Origin: Meloidogyne chitwoodi
Taxonomy: Eukaryota; Nematoda; Chromadorea; Rhabditida; Meloidogynidae
NCBI GenBank assembly: GCA_015183035.1
Contig: JACZZP010000020.1
Span: 248,001 to 312,000 of the forward strand
Direction of reading: 5' to 3'
Length of the DNA: 64,000 nt
Shown here: piece by piece, positions 14,079-26,745 of the stretch
Layout: each line of letters begins with the position of its first letter
Numbering within the stretch: the stretch's first letter is position 1
Notes under the pieces: generated by a model
The model's database searches: none
Told to the model about the DNA's origin: nothing
Seen by the model: the letters and a program-made list of their open reading frames with translations, nothing else
Program-made: the position numbers and the translations under genes

Positions 14079-15531
14079 TGTTCACCAACTCTTTCAGACG
14101 CATTTTAAAAATATTTAAGCGATTTTTTAATAAAAATTATTTTAATACTTAAGTATAATTAATCTATGAATATTATATAATTATTATTAAGTAAAATTTA
14201 TGAGATATCCAATTCTGTCACTGTATCAATTTCTGAAAACATTTAATATTCCATTTATCAATTAATGAAATGCCACTTAATAATCTTTTTTAATTAATTA
14301 GAATTTATGTAAATACTTATTAAATTAGATTAAAAATAATTTTTATTAAAAACGTTAAGTTTAAACATTATTTATGTTAATAATTACATCCGTAAATTTA
14401 ATTTTTTATATGGAAAAAATTTATATATATAATAGAATAATAATAATAAATTTATAAGATCAAAATTAATAAAAAAAAATTTAATAATACATGTAAATTT
14501 TGGGTGGTAGTAAATCTTCAAAAGATGAGAAGAACATTTAAATAAAAAATACCTTAATATTATTTAACTTAAATTAAAAAATTTTTACACGTAAAATAGA
14601 AAATTATTTTATTATTAAAAAATAAATTGCTTGCTATTTGTGCATAATAAGTCAGATTTTTAAATAAAAAATGAATACCTATTTGTATTTATGAATATTA
14701 TTTTAATATTTTTTTACTTTTTTTTATTTTGATTTTTTTAAATAATATTACTAATTAATATTATAAAATAATTATTTAATTTATATATTTAACGAAATGT
14801 AAACATCTGTGCTTTATTTATTCTAAATTATTTATTCTAATTTTTAGCAGATATTTTTTTGTTCCAAACGTTTGTTTATTTGTTGTTGCAACTGCCCTGT
14901 TTATTAAACAATTAAATTTTTTTAATTTGTTATTTTCATTTTTCATTATATTCATTATTAAAATTATTAATCGATCATGTTCCGCATTTTTGACAAATTA
15001 AAAATTTTAGTAGATAAAAAAATATTTTATTTGATAAAATTTAATATTTTTTAATTATTATTTATATTTAATTTGTTGGACTCACTAGCGTTGAATTCAA
15101 AATTTCTTAAAGTTAGGTATAAAAATAATACTAATTAAATTTAATTTTAAAATAAATAAGTAAATTATTTAATTAAGTTGTACCTAACACTATTTGATTG
15201 ACGACTTGGTAAAAATATTGAAAGATTTTCTCAGATTATTATTATTTTAAATTTTTTATTATTTTAGTATTATTTATTAAAATCAGGGTTATTTATAATA
15301 TATTTATAATTGTAAAAATTATTATTGATAAATTTGAAAATTTTGTGACTAATTGTTCTTTCCAGATAGATTGGAAATTATTTGTAGGGATAAAAGAAAT
15401 AACCCGAAAATATTTCCTTTGCATTTTTTACAATCTTTTTATTTAAATATATTTTTGACTAATTATAAATTAACAAATTTAAATATAAAATATTATTAAT
15501 TATATAAAATTTTTTATTTTCTGCCTGGGCA
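14079..15531. other. A+T-rich spacer between the two 0.85-kb copies
   Basis: I see no gene, RNA gene or element ends. A slightly GC-richer patch lies at 15355-15430, around CCAGATAGATTGG and AACCCGAAAAT. Confidence 0.5.
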
Positions 15532-16388
15532 TATCTTCTCTTAATAAAGAGATTATTGCTTTAATTTGTTGGAACTTGAAGTTTGATTTAAAACTTAATA
15601 TTATTCCTATAAATTAAAATAAATTATTTTAAAGATTCTTTAAATTTAAAAATAATTTTTTTTTTGATAAATTAAATAATTTATATTATTTTATTTATTT
15701 ATACATTAATTTTCAATTTTAAACAATAAATAATTAAAATAAAATAAAAATTATTTTATTTAAATTAAAAAATACAGTTGTGACCAGTTGTTTGGTATCA
15801 ATAAATGGACCATAAAAATAAAATATAATTTTAAAATAAATTTTGTTCTTAGAGGTCTTAATTTAATTTTTTCTTGTAGGTAAGAATCATATATTCATAC
15901 ATAATATTTTTTAAGTTTTTAATTTAATTAATTTACAATATAAAATTTGTTATATTTCAACTCTGCTAGTTGAACTTTAAATTTTTTAAATATTTTTGAT
16001 AAATTAAAATTTATCTTCTTAATATCCTTTTATTCATAAATTAAATTAGAAAAAAATTATTTCTTTTAAAATAAAATAAAATTAAAAAATAATTAAAATA
16101 ATTTTAAAATCTATATTTAACGATTTTATTAAAAATGTGTGATACTTTAGGTAAATAATTATTTAAAATATTTTTATTAAATATATTGTTTTTTTTAATT
16201 TAATATTAATTTAAGTTTTCAGATTGCTCAATTATAAAAATTATAAAATTACATTAAATTTTGAGTAAGAGCATACATATCTGGAAAATGTATTAGAGAT
16301 TAATCTAGTTAAGTTTAATAATTAATAAAATTTAATATAATATTTATAGTGTAATAATTTAAATTAACTTAAAAATATGCTAATGAGT
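15532..16388 (+). repeat. 852-bp duplication, copy B
   Basis: This is the direct copy of 13227-14078. Differences cluster at 15855-15890, where the sequence around TCTTAATTTAATT differs, and at about 16250-16315, where B carries extra bases with GAGTAAGAGCATACATATC. The 1.45-kb spacing and the same orientation suggest unequal exchange or a local segmental duplication. Confidence 0.8.
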
Positions 16389-16391
16389 GTT

Positions 16392-17030
16392 GATCTTACA
16401 TAAACTTTAATTCGAATTTTAAAAATATTTTTGGTTATTAATTATTTTTAATTTTTTTATTATAATTAATTATATTAATTTGTTTATTTTGTAATTTTTC
16501 TATATATTTTGGTGAATATAGAGCTCAGAACTTATCTAGTTAAGTCCTCACTTGATCTGTTAACTTCTCAATTTTTCTTTTAATACATATTTAATATTAT
16601 ATTTATTTTATTAAATAAAAATAAAATTTTAATATTTAAATTAGTGAATAGTTGTATTTGTGAATTCGATTTATTGGTTTCATAAAATTTAATATTTATA
16701 TTTTAATAATATATAAAATCTTTAATAATACATTAAATATAAAATTTATAAAAATTTTAAAAAATTTTACTTAATAAAATGAAAAATTTTATTATGAAGT
16801 AGTAAAGTATCTCTGCCCTTCTAAAATAGACGTAATTAAATGCTTTATATTTAATTTTATTTAAATTCGTTGCTCAATGCGAGAGACGACTTAATTGAAG
16901 GTTGATTTCCCGTAACTTTCATTCACATTTTAAAAATATTTTTACTTAATAATTTTTAATTTTTTTTATTATAATTAATTATATTAATTTGTTTATAATT
17001 TAGAATTTTCAATCTATTTTGGTGAATGTA
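16392..17030 (+). repeat. Pair of about 130-bp direct repeats (16392-16520, 16901-17030)
   Basis: Both segments read ATTTTAAAAATATTTTT, then TATAATTAATTATATTAATT, then TTTGTTTAT, then TATTTTGGTGAAT. A weaker relative of the first part is at about 14095. The sequence between the pair is A+T-rich and noncoding. Confidence 0.55.
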
Positions 17031-20000
17031 TGGTTATATAGAAGATGCTTATTTATGTTGACGCTTTTATCTTTAACACTTCTCGAACTTCCTTTTAATT
17101 TAATAATAATTAAATTATTTTATTAAATAAAACTATAAAAAATTTTTTTTTAATTTATTGTTAAAAACATCAAAGTGAGGTTGATTCAACATTTGTTTTA
17201 TAAATAAATAAATTTATTTGTAAAACAAAAGTATAAATAAATAATAATTAAATTATTGGTTAGAAAATTGTAACTGAATTTTTAATAATAAATTAAATTC
17301 TTTAAAGTATTTATTTATTTAAATTATTTTTTAGACTTCAAACGATTTGAGAAAACACTTATTGTTTGGAATCCATTATTATAAAGAAAATTATTGTTTA
17401 TGCACAATTTAATTTTTAAAATTTTATTTTTAAGCGTAGTATTAATTTAAATTATTTATTTTGGAAATTTTCAATTAAAATATTATATTATAAATATTTA
17501 TTTTAATATATTTATTTCACTAAATTTTTTAGAATAAATTTTATTTTTATAAATTATTTTGAAATCTATTTTTTTAGCTTTAATTATTTTTTTTGGCTAG
17601 TTTAATTCATTGAAATGTTCAATTAAAGTTCCTTTTATTTTTTATTTAAATTTATTAAGAATAAGATGTTTTTATTTGTAACTAGCTGCGAAACATGCCT
17701 TCTTGCAGTCTGAATTAGATTTTTTAATTTATACTTTAACTTTTTTAATTTTAAATATTTACTCATTTTTCTTATAAAATTAATTTTACTATTTTTTATT
17801 TAAAAAATTATTTAATATAAAATAATTATAAAAAAATATTTAAAAAATAGTCAAAGAAACGTATAATTCATGTTTGTATACAGATATAAAAATTTTTTTA
17901 TTGTATTAAATTTTACAAGGTTTGTTGATTCATCGAAAATCAAAAAATATTTATTTGTAGGATAAAGCAATATTGCTTGATCATTAATAATTTATTAACA
18001 TAAATGTTTTAATAAAATTTATTAATTTTTATTTTTTTATAATTAATTATAATCATATTTAATGTTATTGCTTTGAAGCAACTTATTGATTCATTGTTAG
18101 TGTCCAGCTTGTTGATTCATTGCAAATAAAAAAATTAATTAATTAAATTATATAGAAATAATGATACATCATTTTAATAACTTTTATTTAATGTAAATGA
18201 AACCATGTTGTTATTTTCTACTGCTTGATTGTGGGCATTAATTAAAATTTCATCATTATAAATTGCATATTATTTATTAAAAAATATTTACTAACTTCTT
18301 ATTCCTTTTTAAATTATTATTTAAATATATTGAAGACAAAATATTATTTAAATAATTATTTAGTTAAATAATAATTGTAATAATTTTTTAATATTTCATA
18401 AATTATATTATAACGTTTTTTAGATGAATGCATAATTATTGTGCAATTATTTTGTAATTTATTTATTTTGTTTGTAAATTTGTAAATATATTTTTTTACC
18501 AGATATTTTAGGTTTGTAGTAGTACAGTACTAATGTAGCTTTGCTTATCAATTATTTTCATGCTATATTTATTAAAAATAAATTAATTTAATATTAATGT
18601 AATAATAATATTTAAATAAATAATTTAAATTATTTTCAATTTAATTAATAAATTTACTAAGAATTTTCAAACAAAAGATACTCAAGTTTGTCAATTTATT
18701 CAACAGAAATACATTTATCATTATTTAAAAATTAATATTAAATTAAAAAATATTTGAAAATATTATTTATATAAATTTGATATTTAAAATAAGTACATTT
18801 ATATTTTTGTACTTATAATTTGAGTCTGTATCGGCTCTACAACATCTTATACCTTGCAAATTTATTTTATTTTTGTTTATTAATTTTATTTTTTTATTAA
18901 TTTAAATTTAATTTTATCACATTAATTATATTTTGTTAATTTAAAATTTTTATATGTAATTAATAAATAGTTGCAGATCAACTTATATGCTCTTATTAAT
19001 TAATTTGAAGTTTAATTTTTTATTTTATTTATTTATATTTTTATAATATGTTGTCTAATTACATCTCATTTAATTAATAAATTAAAAAAAATTATTTTTT
19101 ATTTTTTGTCGTATTAATAAGATGTTTAATTATATTAAAGCTGAGACTTCATTTAATTAAAGTCTATATTAATATTTAAATAATTATTCCATTCAATAAA
19201 TTAAAAGAGTTGTTTCTTTTATTAAAAACAAGTCAATAAAATTGACTAACAAAAACAATAACTAACATAATTTAAGGGAAGAAGGGGGGATATTTATAGG
19301 GAGAGAAACACATAATATCGATGGGACAATTGGGTCAATTTATCTTTATATTTTATTTTTTTAGATTAAAATAAAATTAAAAACGATTAAATTTTAAAAT
19401 TTACACTTTTCTATTAATTTAAATGAAATAAAATTAATTTAAAATATTTTAGAACAAATTAGTAATTTTATAAAATTAAGGAACATTAACCCGTTCACAT
19501 TAATCAGTTTTTAAATTTTATATATTTAAACAATTGTAAATTATATAAAAATTAATTAAATATTTATATTTTTTTATTAATTTATTTACTTAATTTTTTT
19601 ATCGTGAAGTAGCTTAATGAATTCGAGTGTTGTTGCACCAAAGTTCGATGGGATAAATTTATCAGTTTTATTTTATTTATATAATTAGATTAATTTATTT
19701 AAGAATTATATTTTTTTTGTAAATTTTAATTTAAATAATAATTAAAATTTTTGATGTTTATAAAATTAATTTATAAAAAATATTTTTATTTTATGTTAGA
19801 TTGTTGTATTTTTCATTAAAGGTAATATAAGAGGAACGATTTTATTATTTATTTTTAATAAAGTGTTAATTTATTTAATTATTTTTATAATTAATTAGAC
19901 AATAAATCCACAAATTTATATTGTTCTAAAATATATATAGTATTTTTTAATCATAAGTTTATGATTATAATATTTTACCAAAAATTAAAAAATTTAATTT

Positions 20001-20920
20001 TTATTTGAAATTGTTATGTTGTTACGAAATTGTTATGTTGTTACGAATAGTAATGTTATTATTTATAGTTTTATTTGTTCAACTCATAATTATTAATTTT
20101 AATAAAATAATTTTGGATAATAAATTAATCTAACAATATTATAATAGTTGGGTATCTATGTATATATTTTGTTTACTATTAGTAATAATTATATTAATTT
20201 TATTTGAAAATAAAATATACTCTATAATCTCCTTTTTCCGATTGTAATAAATTAATTAATTCGGTTGTTTCAAACTCTTCACCCTTTATTATTTCTTCAA
20301 ATTGCCAGCTCCAATGATTTGGAGTGTAAAAATTGAATATTTTCAGGTATATGATAAAAATGTTTGAATAATTAAAAGTATAAAAGAATTTTTCGCAGAA
20401 AGCAGATAAATAGGTTTTTTTCTTTATCTAAAGGTAAATTTATTATATTTTTTATTCCCGTTCTAATATATTTTTTTTAATTTGAAAAATATTTTAAATA
20501 TTAAATATGATATTGGATGATGAGTAGCATTAATTCGTGTTTCTTTGTTTTCTCAAGTTATATAATTTTTTTAAATAATATTTATAGTAAAAATCATTTT
20601 ATTTAAATTGTAATATTTAAATATGACAACAAAATGATTTTGTATTCATAAGTAAATTAGATAGTGTTTTAATGTCTTTATTTTATTTAAAAATTATAAA
20701 ATGATTTCTGTAGGAGTTTAGGTAATAATTTTATTTCTTGAAATATTAATTAAATTATAATTTATTTTTTAATATTAAATAAGAATTTGTATTATAAATT
20801 AAATAAATTAAATTTATTGTGTAAATAAACTTTCAACACATTGCAAAATAACAATCATTTCGATTATTCATAAAAGTAATTAAATTTATTTTAATAAAAT
20901 AAAAATTAAATAATGTTTTA
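17031..20920. other. A+T-rich noncoding stretch
   Basis: I see no gene. It contains a near-perfect 17-bp inverted repeat (17193-17209 with 17212-17228, 16 of 17 paired) built on TTGTTTTA. The stretch at 17250-17330 is related to 48570-48640 and 55170-55240. A relative of 9420-9530 is at 18300-18400. Two near-copies of a TTGATTCAT-containing phrase lie at 17930 and 18080-18120. The GC-richer patch at 19250-19330 (GGGAAGAAGGGGGGATATTT) stands alone and has no recognisable borders. Confidence 0.5.
20007..20044 (+). repeat. 19-bp unit repeated twice
   Basis: GAAATTGTTATGTTGTTAC occurs twice in exact tandem. It is a short local slippage or duplication event. Confidence 0.8.
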
Positions 20921-20962
20921 ATTATTACTAGAGAACGGATTTATATGGACTATCAATTGAAA

Positions 20963-21045
20963 AATATGGCCATATAATATGGTCTAAAAATCGTAAAATA
21001 TGGACTGAAATATGGATTAAAAGTCTAAATATGGACCTAATATGG
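20963..21045 (+). promoter_or_regulatory. Subterminal AATATGG cluster, left end of the hAT element
   Basis: The heptamer AATATGG occurs six times in 83 bases just inside the left terminal repeat. Clustered short subterminal motifs are the usual secondary binding sites of hAT transposases. A binding role here is inferred from position and repetition. Confidence 0.6.
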
Positions 21046-21079
21046 GCAAAAAAAATTAGAAATTTCATAGTTAAAAAAT

Positions 21080-22754
21080 TTATTCATTTTGAAAAATTGA
21101 TGAATCAGCAATATTTTGTTCGCAGTTTGAGATTAGATACATTTCAAGATTTTCAGGTGAGAAACGTACACGTCTGTCAGTAAGAATTGTTTTATAAATT
21201 GAAAAACTTCTTTCGACATCAACAGAAGTTATGGGTGCAAATTTGTAAAGTGAAATTAAATTCGGTGCCATATCAAAATCATCAAGCATTTGGCCAGAAA
21301 GCACGTGCTGAATTTTGCAAATTTTCATAAATCCGTAGTTTTTTCCAATAATCAATTTCCATTTTTGCTGCATTGTTATACCAATATCTCCTGTAGCTCT
21401 AGAAATTGCGTAGTTAACTTCAGAAATTATTTCTTCAGCTTCCATCAATGAAAGACCTTGAGATTCTAGCCTTGTAATAGCAGAAGATATAACACCAAAG
21501 TTTGACTGAATATATGCAAGTTGTTGGGAGATATGTGGATTTTTAAAAGTTTTTTGTGAATTCAAAATACAAAGCGCATCGTGCGGATTAAAGACTTCAA
21601 CGACCTTAAGACAAAAACTAAAATAAATATGAAAAGAATACAGATTTAACAGCCTCAAAGTGTTGGTTGTAGAAATGAACAGCATGAAGCCATGTGGTCC
21701 AACGTGTAAGCACGGGTTCGGGTGGAAGAGAAGTTGATTCCAACATTTCCCTATATTTTGCCACACGTGCTGGTGCTTTTTTAAAAACTTTTTTTGTTGA
21801 TGAAATCAATTCATTCACTAAAGGATGTAAATCCCTGATTTTTTCAGCAAGCCTGAACAAAAGATAATGAAATATTATCTATTGATACCTATTAAGCCCG
21901 TGTGCTAAGCACGTGCAATGTATCATTCGTTCGTAGAAAACACAAAGATTTTCACCTGCTTTAACCATATAGCTAGCACAATCAGTCATTAACAGTAGAA
22001 CATTCTCTGGTTTTACACCTATTTTAACTAAATTTTTGTTCCAATTTAATATATTAATTAAATTACAAACCAACACCATCATTGACAAAGCGAGCGATAC
22101 TCCCATTATCAGTTTTTTCTAGGATCTTTACTGCGACAAGATACGGCTTATGGAATTTTAGGCCGTCCAATTTTCCAATCAACAAATTAGCCACATATCG
22201 TCCACATCTATCAGTAGTCTCATCGACTGACAACCACAGTGCTGATTTAACAAATTAGTTTTTATTCGGGACAATGCCTAAAATAATTTAAAATTTAATC
22301 ATGCTTATTGAAACCTGTTCATGTGAAATGGACAAATAATTTTTCCTGATGGTGCTCTCGTCAGGAATTTTTCTTCCACAATATTTCGACAAAAATGCAT
22401 TTAAGCCAGTATTATTCAACTTGTAAAACGGAATATTCGCTCCAATTAAAACATTGCATAATTCAGCTGCGAATGGATCAGGTGCATCAAGTCTGAGAAA
22501 TGGCTGTTTATGTTTTTTCTGCGTTGAAAATCGTTCATAATTCTGCACGTGCTTTGCAGTATTGTTATGCTGGTTAAGAAGGAAAAATTGAGAAGAAGGA
22601 GCCTAAAATTAAAATTATATTTATAAATTTACTATACCTCTTGTTGACACGGCTGGCAATAAATAATCTTTCCATCACTTGTATAAACACCTTCTGGAAA
22701 TTTTGCAATCCATCGTCGCATTAAATCACTTTTTGATGAATGTTGCGGAGCCAT
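21080..22754 (-). pseudogene. hAT transposase pseudogene, five exons with 35-37-nt introns
   Basis: In its active form this protein would bind the element ends and cut and paste them. The ATG at 22754 opens exon 1 (22754-22638), with MRRWIAKF and the zinc-binding pair CQPC. Exon 2 (22602-22315) completes the BED-like finger with HNNTAKH. The broken exon 3 (about 22277-21889) carries the catalytic-core signatures [18 protein letters not shown] and the C-x2-H motif CLAH. Exon 4 (21852-21642) has VLTRWTTWL. Exon 5 (21604-21080) holds the hATC dimerisation domain, FAPITSVDVERSFS followed by LTDRR. Introns of 35, 37, 36 and 37 nt are all GT-AG and restore frame, except at the exon 2/3 junction. 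Exon 3 has a stop (TAA at 22257-22255) just before the [10 protein letters not shown] block, and a frame change near 22090-22080. The domain order is that of arthropod hAT transposases; that assignment is from family knowledge. Confidence 0.88.
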
Positions 22755-22801
22755 TTTTAAAAAATATTAAATAATATGCTGAAAACTAGACAAAATGCCA
22801 A

Positions 22802-22957
22802 AATATGGATGAAATATGGAAAATATGGACAAAACGCCAAAATATGAAAAAATATGGAAAATATGGATTGATAACTCGATTTTTATCTTAACAACATATG
22901 ATAAAACTACGTTTTTCGTGCGTTTCAGCACCCAACTAGTTCAGGAAAAAAATATGG
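22802..22957 (+). promoter_or_regulatory. Subterminal AATATGG cluster, right end of the hAT element
   Basis: AATATGG occurs five times in 22802-22866 and once more near 22951, next to the right terminal repeat. The motifs point the same way on the plus strand as those at the left end, so the two ends are not mirror images in this respect. The cluster lies upstream of the transposase ATG, so it could also affect transcription. An 87-codon plus-strand frame across it is a by-product of the repeats. Confidence 0.55.
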
Positions 22958-22989
22958 AAATCCATATAAATCCGTTCTCTAATTATTTC

Positions 22990-23459
22990 CCAGCAAAATT
23001 ACTACTGAATTTTTGTTATATAATTTTTATGTTTTTCTATATACCTTATCAAGTTCGTGGTTTAAGCTCTTTTTATTAAAAATTATTTTATTTTTTTTAT
23101 ATTTAAAATATATATTAATAAATTATTTTTTTAATAATGAAATTAATAATTGTATTAAAATATTTTATTCATTTAATAATTAATAAATTTTCCAAGAATT
23201 TTTTAATAAGAACTACTCGCGAGTTTTTTCTTGTACAATTTAGAAATTAATACATTTAAATGTAAATTTAAAAGTTTAATATATAAAAAATATTATCAGG
23301 GCAAACTCATTATAATGATGAAAAACCAGCCATTAACATACTTGAGGACCGAGAAGCGAATAATTTAATAAATGTAGGTAGAAGTGTTTTAATAAATTAT
23401 ATAAACACTCAAAAGTATAATTTTTTTCTTAATATATTTATCTCTCTTGCTGTAATTTT
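22990..23459. other. A+T-rich flank of the hAT element
   Basis: No gene is visible. The only GC-richer words (TCAGGGCAAACTC, GACCGAGAAGCG near 23295-23360) are isolated and match nothing else I noticed in the window. Confidence 0.45.
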
Positions 23460-23550
23460 AAATAAATTTAAATAATAATTAATTTAATAAATTTAAATAA
23501 TAATTAATTTAAATAATAATTAATTTAATAAATTTAAATAATAATTAAAT
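23460..23550 (+). repeat. Short tandem repeat of AATAATAATTAATTTAATAA type
   Basis: A unit of about 18-26 bases (TTTAAATAATAATTAATTTA with optional ATAAA) recurs four times. It is low-complexity A+T-rich DNA. Confidence 0.6.
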
Positions 23551-23783
23551 AAATGAATGTATCAGTAATAAACTAGACGTTCACAGCGGTGCTATCATAT
23601 TTTTTATTTTTGTAATATTATATTTTCGTAGCTTTATGTGTAATTTAAAATAAACATTAATATTTTTAAATATTTTTGCATTAATTTTTTTAAATAATTT
23701 TTATAAATTTATTCAGTGATATTACAGAAACATATTAATCTTTTTTATTTAAATTATATTCTTATAATTTTTATTTTTTTTAA

Positions 23784-24140
23784 TTCATAATAAAAATAAT
23801 TTTTATATTTAAATTTCTAAAAATAAGATTTTTAATTTTATTTTCTAAAATTTCTTAATTTATTCTTTTCAAACTTCATAATAAAAATAATTTTTATATT
23901 TAAATTTCTAAAAATAAGATTTTTAATTTTATTTTCTAAAATTTCTTAATTTATTCTTTTCAAACTTCATAATAAAAATAATTTTTATATTTAAATTTCT
24001 AAAAATAAGATTTTTAATTTTATTTTCTAAAATTTCTTAATTTATTCTTTTCAAACTTCATAATAAAAATAATTTTTATATTTAAATTTCTAAAAATAAG
24101 ATTTTTAATTTTATTTTCTAAAATTTCTTAATTTATTTTT
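23784..24140 (+). repeat. 91-bp minisatellite, about four copies
   Basis: A 91-base unit starts at 23784, 23875, 23966 and 24057. Each begins TTCATAATAAAAATAA and continues through AAATTTCTAAAAATAAG and TTTCTTAATTTATTC. The copies are essentially identical, so the expansion or homogenisation is recent. The last copy runs out at about 24140 into TTTATTTTTTATTTTATT. Confidence 0.9.
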
Positions 24141-24269
24141 TATTTTATTTTTATTTTCAATTATTTTTAATTTTTTAACTTGTAATTTTTATTTTTTTTC
24201 TAATTTTTATTATATTAATCTTTTTTATTATATATTTAAATTATTTTTTCAAATTTTTTTGAAATAAAA

Positions 24270-25345
24270 AATTGAGATAAATAGGAAATTCCTTTAATTT
24301 ATTGAGTAAAGTTTCCTTTTACAACTGTGTAGTTTCAGTAGTTTTTTTTAATTTCCTTTTAAAAAAATTAATTTAATTTGCTATATTTTACATAATAATA
24401 TGCCTTTCGACTGACATTTAGATAAATTTATATTTTAAAATAATAATTTAATTATTGAATTTTTAAAGAGTAAAATCTCTTCATTAACAGTAATTATTTT
24501 TATTTTAAATATAATTATTTTCTAAATTTTCTTTTACAAATAAATAAAATTAATATAATTTAAAATAAATATTTTTTAAATATTTATAAATATTTAATTA
24601 ATTTATTTATTTAATGCAAAAATATTTTAATTTTTATATTTATTAAAATTATATATAATTTATTAAATTAAAAATAAAATAAATATATGTACCTATTTAT
24701 TTTAAAGAAATATTTTATTTTTTATTTTAAACATTAAATAAAAATAAAATGATAAATAAATAATTAAAGTTAAATTTAAAAAAATAATTTAATTATAACA
24801 TTTGATTAATTGCCTTAACTCCTTGATGTTGTTCAAAGAATTTAATAAATAAATAAAAATAATTTTAAAGTATTTAATTAAATTAATTATTAAGTTAGTT
24901 AAAATTTGTTTTTTTTAGTAGTAAAATTATCCGTTTTTCATTAAAACCATGTTTTTCAATAAAAAATATTTTGACAAATTATCCTTCTATTCAACAATTA
25001 TAAATTTAAAAAAATTAAAACACATTTCATTAATTAAAATAAAATTAAATAAATTTAAATTATTGAGATAACAATTAGAAAATAGTTTAATTAATTAAAT
25101 TAAAATAATTTGTTTAAATAAATATATTAATTTAAATTAAAATTTAATTTTATTTAATCTTTTATAAAATAAATATAAAATAATACATTGTTCATTCACT
25201 ATTTAATTTTATATAAATTTTATAGGTCTAAATAATTGAAAATTATATAAAAATTAATTTATATTATATACTATTTATTAGCGATATACAGCCGAATCTA
25301 AATAATTTTGCGGGGTAGCAGGTTAAAATATTTAACACATCGCCT
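24270..25345 (+). repeat. Partial copy of the giant repeat (beginning of the unit)
   Basis: This follows the same order as 350-1080: TTTTAAACATTAAATAAAAA, GATAAATAAATAATTAAA, AACATTTGA, a GC-richer patch with CTCC/CTTTG, AAAGTATTTAATTAAATTA, and finally module R1. It is strongly diverged. After R1 the sequence departs from the left unit. Confidence 0.55.
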
Positions 25346-26579
25346 GTAACTTTCCATTAAATATTTATAAGGATAAATTTTTTTATAATTTTTCTATGCT
25401 ACTTTTTTTGCTACTTTTAAAATATTATTTTAAAAATACTATAATGTTAATTTTTAAATTTAATTAATAAATTAAACATTTTAGAAATTATCAATGTCAA
25501 AATAAATTTCATATGATTAATTATTTATTTTTTTAAAAAAAAAATTACATTTATTTTAAAACACATATAAATAATTTTTCTTTTAATTTTAGAATTGTAA
25601 ATATTTTTTTAACTTAAATTTTTATTTAATAAATTTTTTATTATGTAAAAATATTCTAATTAAATATAGACAAATGCTATTTTTCATGACTAAGTAATAT
25701 ATGTTTAATTATTTTTTGAAAAGAGCCATAATTCGATATTACTATTGTCGAAATTGTTCTTAAGTCATTAATTTATAAGACTAAAAAATAACATAATAAA
25801 TTTACAAAATAGGTATAAATTTTTATTTATATTAAAAACTTTGCACCATTTTCATTTATGTAAAAGCAATATTTTTTATACTTTCTATTTTTTATACTTT
25901 CTATTATCATTTATTATATTTAATAAATTGAAAATATATTATATTAAATATTATTTAAAAAATATAATTTATAAAATTAAATTTTAATTAATAAATTTTA
26001 GTTAAATTATTAAGGTATAATTAAGGAAGTTTTGATAGCTATGGAGTCTAACGCTTCCTTGTTAAAAGACCATATGTATTATGTTAATTCTAATTATAAT
26101 TAAAAAATTAAAAATTTTTTTAATTTTTTTCTTTGTTTTTAAATTTTATTTAATAAATTTATATTTAAATTCACAAATGAATTCATTAAATTAGATTAAT
26201 AAATTATAATATTAAATTTTTTGTTGAGTTTTTTATTTTTATTATTTATAGGTACCTATATCTATACATTTTAAAAAATATAAATTAAATTTTATATACA
26301 AATTATTAAAAAAATTAATGTTAATTAATGTCAGAGTGAGAATTTATGTTATCTTGAATTCTTATTAAAGACTAATATGAGTATATTTAATATTAATATT
26401 TTAATTTAGTTTAATAAAAATTATTTTAAATATTTAAAAAATTGTTTGATATTTAAATATTTAAAAAATTAATTTGAAAATTAAAATTATTATTTACATT
26501 TGTATCAGAAATTAGTTTAATGGTATGCTTGCGATCACATCTTTACTATGTATTATGCGCAGTCACTAGAATTTTTTAT

Positions 26580-26745
26580 AAATTAATCATTCATATTTAA
26601 TTTTATATAAATCTTAAATAATTGGCAAATTATATAAAAATTAATTTATAATATTATACAATTTATTAGCAATTTAGCGCCCTATGTAAGTGACTCTGTG
26701 GAGTAGCAGGTTAAATTATTTATCACATCGTCTGGTTTAAAGCAA
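26580..26745 (+). repeat. Sub-block R1, copy close to the 25.2-kb copy
   Basis: It matches 25170-25340 through TTAATTTTATATAAAT, AATTATATAAAAATTAATTT and the tail GTAGCAGGTTAAA...CACATCG. The two copies are about 1.4 kb apart in the same orientation and share this tail, which the other R1 copies lack. Confidence 0.6.

Larger units (their letters stand above)
20929..22981 (-). mobile_element. hAT-superfamily DNA transposon, decayed, with both ends and target duplication
   Basis: The ends are 21-bp exact terminal inverted repeats beginning TAGAGAACGGATTTATAT (20929-20949 and 22961-22981). They are flanked by the 8-base direct repeats ATTATTAC (20921-20928) and ATTATTTC (22982-22989), which match at 7 of 8 positions. 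An 8-bp target duplication and a TAGAG-type end are characteristic of hAT elements. The 2053-bp interior encodes one transposase on the minus strand (21080-22754). That gene has at least one internal stop and a frame change, so the copy is non-autonomous now. The element is clearly GC-richer than the surrounding DNA. Near-intact ends with one target-site mismatch point to a moderately recent insertion. Confidence 0.93.

Noticed and set aside
19100..19400. Possible LTR fragment with GGGAAGAAGGGGGGATATTT
   Set aside because: I could not find TG/CA borders with matching flanks; it may only be a compositional patch.
22255..22257. In-frame TAA read as glutamine (ciliate-type code)
   Set aside because: Other exons end at normal stops, and introns explain the other interruptions. 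The transposase type fits an arthropod with the standard code.
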